A stretch of 64,000 nucleotides of DNA from Nitratireductor aestuarii (lineage in GTDB: Bacteria > Pseudomonadota > Alphaproteobacteria > Rhizobiales > Rhizobiaceae). The notes under the pieces were generated by a model. The model was not told the DNA's origin and did no database searches. It was given only the letters and a program-made list of their open reading frames with translations. This document shows, piece after piece, positions 51,349-60,388 of this stretch. A program made the position numbers and the translations under genes. The stretch covers positions 372,001 to 436,000 of the forward strand of contig NZ_BMIF01000001.1 in the NCBI RefSeq assembly GCF_014641695.1, in the 5' to 3' direction. The first letter of the stretch is position 1. Every line of letters starts with the position of its first letter.

Positions 51349-54279
51349 TTAGAAGAAGCTCTTGCGCTGCCACCAACCGGTCTTGCGCGGTGCTTCCGCG
51401 GCTGGTTCGGAGGAAGAGACAACCGGTTCACTCGGCGTCTCCGGTTCCGCCGACCGGCGACGACGCGCAGGCTTGGCTTCTTCGGCTTCAACCTCTGCCT
51501 GGGCAGGTTCTGCTGGTGCAGGCTCTTCGGCGGGGGCGGGCGTTTCGACCGCAACAGGCTGCGCTTCAGCTGGAGCTTCTGCCACCGGTGCGGGGGCCGG
51601 AGCCTCCTCAGGGGTGTTGCTCTCTACCACCTCGGCGGAAGTGGATGCAGCGACGGCTTCCTTCTTCACGCGAGGACGGCGGCGGGTCTTGGGCTTCGGC
51701 TTCTCTTCAGACTCTGGAGCTGCAGCAGCCTCGGCAGCTTCTGCCGCAACAGGTGTTTCCTGAGTGGCCTCGGCCTGCGGTGCTTCGACCGGAGCCTCAG
51801 CAACTGGCTCGGCAGCAACCTCAGCAGCTGGAGCTGCCTCGGCGACCGTCTCTTCAGCGTTAACGGCTTCTGCTTCCGTCTCGGCGCGATTGCGACGACC
51901 ACCGCGCTTGCCACGCTGACGCTTCGGACGCTCGGCAGCTTCCGCCTGAGGCGCTTCCTCGGCCGCGGCTGCAACTTCGACGGCGGCAGGTTCTGCAGCT
52001 TCGACAGCTTCCGGTGCCACAGCTTCTTCAATCGCAGGGGCTGCGATTTCTACCGTCTCATCGGCAGAGTCTTCACCTTCACCGTCAGCCTCAAAGTCGC
52101 CCTGGCCCTGCTCATCCGACTGGTTTGCGTCGCCAGCCTGAGCATTGTTGCCGTTGCGGTCGCGGCCACCGCGCCTGCGGCGCTTGCGCCGGCGCTTGCG
52201 GCCATTGCCACCTTCCTCGCCATTGGCGGGAGCTGCCTGGGTCTGGACCTCGGCCGGCTGAGCAACTGCTTCGACAGCATCACTCTCGTCCTCGACCTCT
52301 TCCGCAACGTCGGGCTCTTCGACTTCCTCGACCTGGTTCGGCTGGATGGCGATGGTAGCCGGACGCGACGACGGCTCACCCTTCACGATCGCATAGTGCT
52401 GATGACCGAGATGCTCGTCGGTCTCGAGCGTGATCGTGACACCGAAGCGGTTCTCCAGCTCGATCAGGCTCTGACGCTTCTGGTTGAGCAGATAGAGAGC
52501 CGTGGAGGTCGGCGTCTTCACCGTGATGTCGTTGCGGTTGTCCTTGAGGAGGTAATCCTCGATGGAGCGCATGACGAGCAGCGCAAGCGAGGAATCCGAG
52601 CGGATCTGGCCGGTGCCATGGCAGTGCGGGCAGGGCTGCATCGTGCTCTCGAGAACGCTCGAGCGGATGCGCTGACGCGACATTTCCAGAAGGCCGAAGT
52701 GCGAGATGCGGCCCACCTGGATGCGGGCGCGGTCGTTCTTCAGGCAATCCTTGAGACGCTTCTCCACCGCACGGTTGTTGCGGCTCTCTTCCATATCGAT
52801 GAAATCGATGACGATAAGGCCGGCAAGGTCGCGCAGACGAAGCTGGCGGGCAACTTCTTCAGCTGCCTCGAGATTGGTCTGCAGCGCCGTGTCTTCGATC
52901 GAGTGCTCCTTGGTGGAGCGACCGGAGTTCACGTCGATGGCGACCAGGGCTTCTGTCTGGTTGATGATGATGTAACCGCCGGACTTCAGCGTCACCTGCG
53001 GCTGCAGGATCTTGTCGAGCTGCGTCTCGATGCCGTTCTTGGCAAAGAGCGGCTGCGGATCGCGATAAGGTTGTACGACCTTGGCATGGCTCGGCATCAG
53101 CATCCGCATGAAGTCTTTTGCTTCGCGGTATGCGTCTTCGCCTGCCACCAGGATCTGGTCGATGTCCTTGTTATAAAGGTCGCGAACCGCACGCTTGATC
53201 AGGCTACCTTCCTCATAGACGAGGGCTGGGGCGATCGACTTCAGCGTCAGCGTACGCACGCTCTCCCAGAGGCGCATCAGGTAGTCGTAGTCGCGCTTGA
53301 TCTCAGGCTTCGTGCGGTTCTCACCGGCCGTGCGCAGGATGACGCCCATGCCTTCCGGCACGTCGAGGCTCTTCACGACGTCCTTGAGACGCTTGCGGTC
53401 CTGCGGGTTGGTGATCTTGCGCGAAATACCGCCGCCACGCGCCGTGTTGGGCATCAGGACAGAGTAGCGACCGGCAAGCGACAGATAGGTGGTGAGAGCT
53501 GCGCCCTTGTTGCCGCGCTCTTCCTTGACCACCTGCACCAGAAGGATCTGGCGGCGTTTGATGACTTCCTGGATCTTGTACTGACGACGCACCGGACGGC
53601 GGCGCACGTGCATTTCCTCAAGGGCATCGCCGGCGCCGACGGACTCGACTTCGGAAGCCTCATCGTGCTTGTCGTCAGAGTGGTCGTTCAGGACCGAAAG
53701 GTCCTCGGAAACGACTTCGCCTTCGATGACCGCAGCCATGCTGGGGCCGCCGTTGCCGTCGTTTTCGTCGGCATCGTTGTCCGTACCCTCATCCGAGCCG
53801 TGATCGGATGCTGCGTCAGTGTCAGCATTGTCAGCAGGAGCCTCGGCATCCACGCCTTCGGCAACAGCGGCTTCCTCGGAAGCCTCCGCACTCTTGGCGG
53901 CAGCGCCGTCCTTCTTGTTGCTGTTGCGGCGACGCTTGCGGTTCGAGGAAGCAGCCTTCGAGCCGTTTTCGTCCTCGTCATCGCTCCAGTTTTCCTCGGC
54001 CTCAGCCTTCAGCAGGGCCTGACGGTCGGCGACTGGGATCTGGTAGTAGTCCGGGTGGATTTCGCTGAACGCAAGGAAACCATGCCTGTTGCCGCCGTAC
54101 TCGACGAACGCGGCCTGAAGCGACGGTTCGACGCGCGTTACGCGCGCAAGATAAATGTTTCCTCTGAGCTGCTTCTTGTCCTGGGATTCAAAATCGAATT
54201 CTTCGACCCTATTACCCCGAACGACGACAACGCGGGTCTCCTCCGGATGGGAGGCGTCTATTAGCATTTTGTTGGGCAT
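51349..54279 (-). CDS. rne: Ribonuclease E
   Basis: Endoribonuclease of 976 aa and scaffold of the RNA degradosome. The N-terminal half is catalytic: an S1 RNA-binding domain interrupted by an acidic, disordered insertion of about 120 residues (near residues 100-220), as usual in Alphaproteobacteria. The DNase I-like domain has catalytic aspartates in VAIDVNSGRST and VIDFIDMEESRNNRAVEKRL, and CPHCHGTGQI forms the zinc link. The C-terminal ~350 residues are low-complexity and Ala/Glu/Pro-rich with basic clusters (RKRRRKRRRRGGRDR), a natively disordered scaffold. It has a long 5' leader and is divergent from amiC. Confidence 0.97.
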   Translation of the reverse strand: MPNKMLIDASHPEETRVVVVRGNRVEEFDFESQDKKQLRGNIYLARVTRVEPSLQAAFVEYGGNRHGFLAFSEIHPDYYQIPVADRQALLKAEAEENWSDDEDENGSKAASSNRKRRRNSNKKDGAAAKSAEASEEAAVAEGVDAEAPADNADTDAASDHGSDEGTDNDADENDGNGGPSMAAVIEGEVVSEDLSVLNDHSDDKHDEASEVESVGAGDALEEMHVRRRPVRRQYKIQEVIKRRQILLVQVVKEERGNKGAALTTYLSLAGRYSVLMPNTARGGGISRKITNPQDRKRLKDVVKSLDVPEGMGVILRTAGENRTKPEIKRDYDYLMRLWESVRTLTLKSIAPALVYEEGSLIKRAVRDLYNKDIDQILVAGEDAYREAKDFMRMLMPSHAKVVQPYRDPQPLFAKNGIETQLDKILQPQVTLKSGGYIIINQTEALVAIDVNSGRSTKEHSIEDTALQTNLEAAEEVARQLRLRDLAGLIVIDFIDMEESRNNRAVEKRLKDCLKNDRARIQVGRISHFGLLEMSRQRIRSSVLESTMQPCPHCHGTGQIRSDSSLALLVMRSIEDYLLKDNRNDITVKTPTSTALYLLNQKRQSLIELENRFGVTITLETDEHLGHQHYAIVKGEPSSRPATIAIQPNQVEEVEEPDVAEEVEDESDAVEAVAQPAEVQTQAAPANGEEGGNGRKRRRKRRRRGGRDRNGNNAQAGDANQSDEQGQGDFEADGEGEDSADETVEIAAPAIEEAVAPEAVEAAEPAAVEVAAAAEEAPQAEAAERPKRQRGKRGGRRNRAETEAEAVNAEETVAEAAPAAEVAAEPVAEAPVEAPQAEATQETPVAAEAAEAAAAPESEEKPKPKTRRRPRVKKEAVAASTSAEVVESNTPEEAPAPAPVAEAPAEAQPVAVETPAPAEEPAPAEPAQAEVEAEEAKPARRRRSAEPETPSEPVVSSSEPAAEAPRKTGWWQRKSFF

Positions 54280-54855
54280 AAAATTGGTTCCTACCGGTAC
54301 AGCCCAACCGCCGGGCAGGGGCGCTTCGCCTCACAGCCGTGCGGTTCAAGAAAGATGGACCGGATGATTGAAAGTATGCCGGCAGGAGCTTGGATGCAGT
54401 GGGAAACACAGCCGCCGCGACTGCGTTGCGGCCTATTGTAGGGGTTCCTACCACTCTCTTAGCCATTGCACCGCCTGGCAGTACCGTTGCTACTAAGGAC
54501 CGGCACGCCGATCCCGCTTCAATGCTCATGTGAGCCAGCTATGCACCGCGGTGCCAGCCGTTTTCCTCGCACTCAGGCACCTTGACCACACGGTCCGACG
54601 CCTGGAAGAAATTCCTTGAGTCATCACCCAGCGACACTTCCGAGTTCCACAGAACGCGCTAGCCTACTGGACAATCCGGGCAAGCATCTGCAAATGCAGG
54701 GTGTCACGATAACTCAAGCTGCTTTTATGACGCAGCTCACGTGATGGCAACCCAAATTCGCGAATTGCGCGATTTTGCTTTCGGGCAGATTTCCTGTGAA
54801 TTGCCATGAAGAAGCCTAATGGCCTGGTTAGCGCGACAGTGAGTATGTAAGGATC
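54280..54855. other. Long rne leader and divergent rne/amiC promoter region
   Basis: No convincing gene is present in these 576 bases; a 105-aa open frame at its left end overlaps the rne start and is not credible. On the minus strand the leader nearest rne can form hairpins such as GTAGG/CCTAC (near 54441-54454) and GCCGC/GCGGC. The decamer GGTAGGAACC occurs twice, at 54286-54295 just before the rne start and at 54443-54452. A structured leader would fit the known autoregulation of rne in other bacteria, but this is inferred. Confidence 0.5.
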
Positions 54856-56175
54856 ATGGGGCGAAAAGTACAAATGGTGAAATCAGCGAGGCAAGTGTCC
54901 GGAATGCGATGGCCCTGGTTTCGCCAAATCATACCCGTCGCTGCAGCGCTGCTGATCTCCTGCAGCCTGCCTGTCGCTGTCCTCGCGGAGGAGGACGCTG
55001 ATTCTGTTGCGACCACGGCCGGGGCGGACGGTGCAGCTGCGTCGGGCGTGGTGCTGAGCGAGTACCTTATCGCCGGCGACGATAGCCGGGTGCGGATCAT
55101 CCTGCATTTTGACACCAAGCCAGATTACTCGTGGTTCCTCCTGCGATCGCCCCATCGTCTCGTGCTGGACCTTCCCAGGACCGACTTCGGCATTGATGAC
55201 GATACCGTTACGCGCCGCGGCCTGGTCACCGATCTGCGCTACGGCAACATGGCGGAGACCCAGTCGCGGATGATCTTCTCCGCAAAGGGTCCGTTCAAGA
55301 TCGAAGATGTGACGCTGGTAGAGAACGGAGGCGGACTTGGTTCCCGTCTGGTGGTCGATCTGGTGGCGGCCTCGGAAGCCGAATTCGACAAGGTCATTCG
55401 CGAACGCATGGAGGCGGCCGCCAAGGCCACGGAAGGCGCAAAGGCAGCCGCGACGGACACTGCCGATTCGTCGCAGGACCAGCGCTTCACCATAGCGCTG
55501 GATCCCGGCCATGGCGGCATTGATGGAGGCGCCAAGGGCGTTTCCGGCACACAGGAAAAGGACATCACGCTGGCATTCAGCCAGGAACTGAAGCGGCTCC
55601 TCGAGGCGAACGGGAAGTACCGCGTCGTTCTCACCCGCGACAGCGACGTGTTCCTGCGCCTGGACGAGCGCGTACGGGTAGCGCGGGAGAAGGGGGCCAA
55701 CCTTCTGATATCCGTTCACGCAGACGCCATCAGGATCAAGAATTTCCGGGGCTCGACCATCTATACACTGTCGGAGCGGGCATCAGATGCGGAAGCTGCT
55801 GCAACCGCAGCGCGCGAAAACCTGTCCGACGAACTCGCCGGTCTGGAAGCATCCGACGATGTGCGCAACGATGTGGCAGACATCCTGGCAGACCTGATGC
55901 GCCGGGAAACGCACTCCTTTTCGATCCAGTTCGCACGCACCCTGGTGGACGAGACATCGAACACGATCCAGTTCGTCAACAATCCGCTGCGCGCGGCAGG
56001 TTTCAGGGTGCTGCGCGCGCACGACGTACCGTCGGTGCTGCTTGAGCTTGGTTATCTCTCGAACACAGAAGACGAGAACCAGCTGAAGGATCCGAAATGG
56101 CGAGAGCGTGCTGCGCGTGACATTTCGCGTGCGATCGACATCTTTGCGACGGCCCACGCCAGGGCGAGCAACTGA
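54856..56175 (+). CDS. amiC: N-acetylmuramoyl-L-alanine amidase with AMIN domain (AmiC-like)
   Basis: Periplasmic zinc amidase of 439 aa that cleaves septal peptidoglycan. After a signal region and a short linker comes an AMIN domain (about residues 65-175; FLLRSPHRLVLDLPRTDF), which targets the division site, then a helical spacer and the Amidase_3 domain from about 210. Zinc and catalytic residues sit in ALDPGHGGIDGGAKG, SVHADAI and VLLELGYLSN; an inhibitory helix resembles the known EnvC-regulated form. AAGGA precedes ATG 54856. mrcA follows after 329 bp. Confidence 0.94.
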   Translation: MGRKVQMVKSARQVSGMRWPWFRQIIPVAAALLISCSLPVAVLAEEDADSVATTAGADGAAASGVVLSEYLIAGDDSRVRIILHFDTKPDYSWFLLRSPHRLVLDLPRTDFGIDDDTVTRRGLVTDLRYGNMAETQSRMIFSAKGPFKIEDVTLVENGGGLGSRLVVDLVAASEAEFDKVIRERMEAAAKATEGAKAAATDTADSSQDQRFTIALDPGHGGIDGGAKGVSGTQEKDITLAFSQELKRLLEANGKYRVVLTRDSDVFLRLDERVRVAREKGANLLISVHADAIRIKNFRGSTIYTLSERASDAEAAATAARENLSDELAGLEASDDVRNDVADILADLMRRETHSFSIQFARTLVDETSNTIQFVNNPLRAAGFRVLRAHDVPSVLLELGYLSNTEDENQLKDPKWRERAARDISRAIDIFATAHARASN

Positions 56176-56504
56176 TCGTGGCATTCGAAAAACGACTGCG
56201 GTCGGCATGATGTGGCATAAAAAGCACGTGGGTCACAGTTTGGTGACTTTCCCCTCTTCAAAAGAGGTAAGTGCCGTATTTTGCTCACATGTAAGTTAGA
56301 TAGTGCAAATGCTAACAGATTCTCGTTTGCAACTGCGCGAGCGCATTATATGTGGCTGCGCAGTAGATCATGTTGAAGTAGCCTCAAGCCTCGGCAACGG
56401 GCTGGGGTTGTTGGTGTTGGAATGGCGTATGCCCCAGTGCGGAGCAGGCCGGTCCAACGAACAGAAATCATTTGGGCCGGAGAAGCGGTAACGCTGGAGT
56501 GGGC
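56176..56504. other. Intergenic region between amiC and mrcA
   Basis: No gene is supported in these 329 bases. A small GTCAC/GTGAC hairpin is present near 56232-56248, and AT-rich sequence near 56285-56310 could hold the mrcA promoter. The mrcA ribosome site (GCTGGAG) lies at the right end. Confidence 0.45.
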
Positions 56505-58955
56505 ATGGTACGTATACTGGGATATTTCTTCAGCTTGGGCATAGTCCTGGCGCTCTTGGTAGCTGCCGGCGTTGGCCTCTATATCGGCCATGTCTCCCAG
56601 GATCTGCCGGACTACGAAAAGCTGGCCCGCTATGAGCCTCCGGTCACGACCCGCGTTCACTCGTCGGAAGGCGAGCTGATGGCCGAGTTTGCTCGCGAGC
56701 GCCGCCTTTATCTGCCGATCCAGGCGATCCCGGATCGCGTCAAGGCAGCCTTCCTCTCGGCTGAGGACAAGAACTTCTACAATCACCCGGGCATCGACGT
56801 TACGGGCTTGATCCGCGCGGTTCTTACCAATGCGCAGAACCTCGGTAGCGGTCGCCGTCCCGTGGGTGCGTCCACGATTACCCAGCAGGTGGCGAAGAAC
56901 TTCCTGCTGACCTCCGACCAGACCTATGAGCGTAAGCTCAAGGAAATGATCCTCTCATTCCGCATCGAGCAGGCCTACTCCAAGGATCGCATTCTTGAGC
57001 TTTATCTCAATGAGATCTGGCTTGGTCTGGGAGCTTTCGGTGTCGCCGGTGCGGCGCTGACCTATTTCGACAAGTCGGTGAACGACCTGACGATCGCCGA
57101 GGCAGCCTATCTCGCCGCTCTGCCGAAGGGCCCGTCGAACTACCACCCGTTCCGGCACGAGGAGCGAGCTGTCGAGCGCCGCAACTGGGTTATCGACCAG
57201 ATGGCCGAGAATGGCTTCATCACGGCTGAGGAGGCGGGCCAAGCCAAGTCGCAGCCGCTTGGCGTCAATCCGCGTGGCCGCGGACCTTACCTGTTTGCCG
57301 CTGACTATTTCACCGAGGAAGTCCGCCGCGAGATCATTTCGCGTTATGGCGAAGATGCGCTCTATGAAGGCGGCCTCTCGGTCCGCACCACCCTTGATCC
57401 CGAGCTGCAGCTCCAGGCGCGTACCGCCCTTCAGAAGGGCCTGATCAAGTACGACACGCTTCGCGGCTTCCATGGCCCTGTGGCGCAGATCGACATATCG
57501 GGTGACTGGGGCGAGGCGCTGAACAAGGTTGCTGATCTGAGCGACGTGCCCGAGTGGAAGCTTGCGGTGGTTCTCGACGGCGACAAGAGCGGCTTGACGG
57601 TCGGCATCCGTCCGGACCGTGACATTGCCGGCAAGCTTTCCGAAGAGCGCCAGAAGGGCTCGGTGAAGACTGCCGACATGGACTGGGCGCTGCGCCATTC
57701 CGTCAACGGCAAGATGGTCAAGGCCAACTCTCCGGCCGAGGTCCTGAAGCCTGGCGATGTTGTCTTCGTCGAGCGCAAGGAGAAGGATGGTACCGAATGG
57801 CGTCTTCGCCAGGTGCCCAAGATCGGCGGCGCCATGGTCGCGATGGACCCGCACACCGGCCGCGTTCTTGCGATGGTCGGCGGCTTCTCCTTCGCTCAGT
57901 CGCAGTTCAACCGCGCCACTCAGGCGATGCGTCAGCCCGGTTCGTCGTTCAAGCCGATCGTCTATGCTGCCGCGCTGGACAACGGCTATACGCCCGCGTC
58001 CGTGGTCATGGACGGCCCGCTGACGGTCACGATCGGCAACCAGGTCTGGGAGCCGAAGAACTACGGCGGCGGCTTTGGTGGCCCGTCCACGCTGCGCGAA
58101 GGTATCGAACGCTCGCGTAACCTGATGACGGTGCGCCTTGCCCAGGACATGGGCATGGACACGGTTGCCGAATACGCCGAACGCTTCGGTGTCTATGACA
58201 AGATGCCCCGCCATCTCGCCATGTCGCTCGGTTCCGGCGAAACGACCGTCATGCGCATGGTTTCAGCCTATTCGGTGATGGCAAACGGCGGCAAGTACAT
58301 CGAACCGTCCCTCATCGACCGTATCCAGGACCGCTACGGCAAGACCGTCTACAAGCACGACACACGTCAGTGCGTCGGCTGCAACGCGGAAGTCTGGCAG
58401 AACCAGGAAGAGCCGGAACTGATCGACGAGCGCGACCAGGTGCTCGATCCGATGACGGCCTACCAGATCACCTCCATGATGGAAGGTGTGGTCCAGCGCG
58501 GTACCGCCTCGATCCTCGCCGATCTCGGTCATCCGATCGCAGGCAAGACCGGTACGACCAACGAGGAGAAGGACGCCTGGTTCATTGGCTACACGCCTGA
58601 TCTGGTTGTTGGCGTCTTCATGGGTTTCGATCAGCCGAAGCCTATGGGCAAGGGCGCTACGGGTAGCGGCCTCACCGCACCGGTCTTCAAGGACTTCATG
58701 GCTGAGGTTCTGAAGGACAAGGACCCGGTCGATTTCCGCGTGCCGGAAGGCATGAACGTCATTGCCATCGACCGCAAGACCGGCATGCAGGCAAGAGCCG
58801 GCCAGCAGGGCGTGATCATGGAAGCCTTCAAGCCGGGTACGGGCCCTGCCGACACCTACTGGGTCATCGGCGACTACCAGGTCAGCGAGCGGGCGCGTGA
58901 ACTCTCGCCGCAGGCCGGTGAAGCCATCAACCGTGGCGCGGGCGGTCTCTTCTGA
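56505..58955 (+). CDS. mrcA: Penicillin-binding protein 1A
   Basis: Bifunctional class A PBP of 816 aa that polymerises and cross-links peptidoglycan. An N-terminal transmembrane helix (YFFSLGIVLALLVAAGVGLYI) is followed by the glycosyltransferase domain with AEDKNFYNHPGID (catalytic Glu) and GASTITQQVAKNF, an OB-like insertion, and the transpeptidase domain with PGSSFKPIVY (SxxK), SRN (SxN) and AGKTGTTNEEKDAWF (KTG). ATG 56505 has GGAG at the right spacing. It is separated from prfB by 174 bp, a neighbourhood shared in Rhizobiales. Confidence 0.97.
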   Translation: MVRILGYFFSLGIVLALLVAAGVGLYIGHVSQDLPDYEKLARYEPPVTTRVHSSEGELMAEFARERRLYLPIQAIPDRVKAAFLSAEDKNFYNHPGIDVTGLIRAVLTNAQNLGSGRRPVGASTITQQVAKNFLLTSDQTYERKLKEMILSFRIEQAYSKDRILELYLNEIWLGLGAFGVAGAALTYFDKSVNDLTIAEAAYLAALPKGPSNYHPFRHEERAVERRNWVIDQMAENGFITAEEAGQAKSQPLGVNPRGRGPYLFAADYFTEEVRREIISRYGEDALYEGGLSVRTTLDPELQLQARTALQKGLIKYDTLRGFHGPVAQIDISGDWGEALNKVADLSDVPEWKLAVVLDGDKSGLTVGIRPDRDIAGKLSEERQKGSVKTADMDWALRHSVNGKMVKANSPAEVLKPGDVVFVERKEKDGTEWRLRQVPKIGGAMVAMDPHTGRVLAMVGGFSFAQSQFNRATQAMRQPGSSFKPIVYAAALDNGYTPASVVMDGPLTVTIGNQVWEPKNYGGGFGGPSTLREGIERSRNLMTVRLAQDMGMDTVAEYAERFGVYDKMPRHLAMSLGSGETTVMRMVSAYSVMANGGKYIEPSLIDRIQDRYGKTVYKHDTRQCVGCNAEVWQNQEEPELIDERDQVLDPMTAYQITSMMEGVVQRGTASILADLGHPIAGKTGTTNEEKDAWFIGYTPDLVVGVFMGFDQPKPMGKGATGSGLTAPVFKDFMAEVLKDKDPVDFRVPEGMNVIAIDRKTGMQARAGQQGVIMEAFKPGTGPADTYWVIGDYQVSERARELSPQAGEAINRGAGGLF

Positions 58956-59129
58956 CCGTCCTGACCTGGCGCTGGCCCGACTGAAACGTTCTCCGCCGCC
59001 ATAAACAGAAGCCGATCCGTTGCTTTACAGTAGCGGTATCGGCACTTATGTTCCGGCCCGATTCAAGAAGACTCTGTTCCGTCGAGCGCCCCGGGCGCCA
59101 AGACGAAACTCTGGAAAGAAGATCATACG

Positions 59130-60258
59130 ATGCGCAATGAAACGGCGAATCTGGTCGAAGAAATCAAGCAGGCGATCGACCTGCTGAGGGGGTTTCTTTG
59201 ACTGGGATGAAGCGGTAAAGCGGCTTCAGTACCTCAATGCCCGTGCCGAGGGCAGCGACCTCTGGAACGATCCCCAGGAAGCCCAGAAATTGATGCGCGA
59301 GCGCCAGACGCTCGAGGACAACATCAACGCCATCAACGGCTTTGCCCAGGCTCTCAGCGACAATGTAGAGCTGATCGAGATGGGCGAAGCTGAGGGCGAC
59401 GACAGCATCGTCCGTGAGGCGGAAGAAGCTATTCGGGCGCTGCGTCAGCAGATTGCCGACCGCCAGATAGAGACGCTGCTCTCCGGCGAAGCCGACGGCA
59501 ATGACACCTACGTCGAAATCCATGCCGGTGCCGGCGGTACGGAGAGCCAGGACTGGGCGTCGATGCTGCTGCGCATGTACATCCGCTGGGCGGAGCGCCG
59601 CGGTATGAAGGTCGAAACTCTGGAAATGCACGACGGCGAAGAGGCAGGAATCAAGTCCGCTACGCTGCTCGTCAAGGGACATGCCGCCTATGGCTGGCTG
59701 AAGACCGAATCTGGTGTGCACCGTCTGGTCCGCATTTCGCCCTATGACAGCAACGCGCGCCGTCACACCTCGTTCGCCAGCGTCTGGGTTTATCCGGTTA
59801 TTGATGACAGCATCGAGATCAACATCCCTGAGTCGGATGTGCGTATCGATACGTACCGTTCGTCGGGCGCCGGTGGTCAGCACGTCAACACGACGGACTC
59901 GGCCGTGCGCATCACGCACATTCCGACCGGCATCGCGGTTGCCTGCCAGCAGGAACGCTCGCAGCACAAGAACCGCGCCAAGGCATGGGAGATGCTGCGT
60001 TCGCGTCTCTATGAGCTGGAGCTGAAGAAGCGCGAAGACGCCGCCAACGCAACAGAAGCGACGAAGGGGGAGATCGGCTGGGGTCACCAGATCCGCTCCT
60101 ACGTCCTGCAGCCGTACCAGATGGTGAAGGACCTGCGCACTGGTGTCGAAAGCCCGAGCCCGTCGGACGTGCTCGATGGCGATCTCGATGATTTCATGAA
60201 AGCGTCACTTTCTCAGCGTGTACATGGCGGCGGTGGCCAGGTTGCTGACATCGATTGA
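59130..60258 (+). CDS. prfB: Peptide chain release factor 2, with programmed +1 frameshift
   Basis: Release factor of 375 aa that reads UAA and UGA. The first 23 codons (59130-59198) end at an in-frame TGA, and translation continues in the +1 frame from 59200, so the gene is the join 59130-59198 and 59200-60258. The codon-recognition loop reads SPYDS where E. coli has SPF, and the peptidyl-hydrolysis motif SGAGGQHVN has GGQ at residues 248-250. The domain order and length are normal. The in-frame TGA is the autoregulatory slip site, not a mutation. Confidence 0.96.
59187..59202 (+). promoter_or_regulatory. RF2 programmed frameshift site
   Basis: AGGGGG (an internal Shine-Dalgarno, 59187-59192), a three-base spacer and CTTTGAC reproduce the classic RF2 frameshift signal. 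The ribosome slips forward one base at CTT when RF2 is scarce and the TGA is read slowly, giving autoregulation. The frame on each side encodes typical RF2 sequence, which confirms it. Confidence 0.96.
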
Positions 60259-60388
60259 GCCGGTTTCAGTCTTGACGACAGGGGCTAACGCTTCGTGATT
60301 TCGCGGGAATAGTCAGCTTGTTCAGGTGATGCTAAGGCGTGCACTGCAATATGCAGAGGCATCACCACAACACGGGGAATTTTTGAAC

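Noticed and set aside
52396-54264. 622-aa open frame antisense to rne
   Set aside because: Mirror of the RNase E gene; no start signal or recognisable domain.
54212-54529. 105-aa minus-strand open frame overlapping the rne start
   Set aside because: It lies in the rne leader in another frame, has no recognisable motif and seems a by-product of GC bias.
59130-59201. prfB as a pseudogene because of an early in-frame TGA
   Set aside because: The TGA lies in the canonical RF2 slip site and the +1 frame continues as normal RF2.
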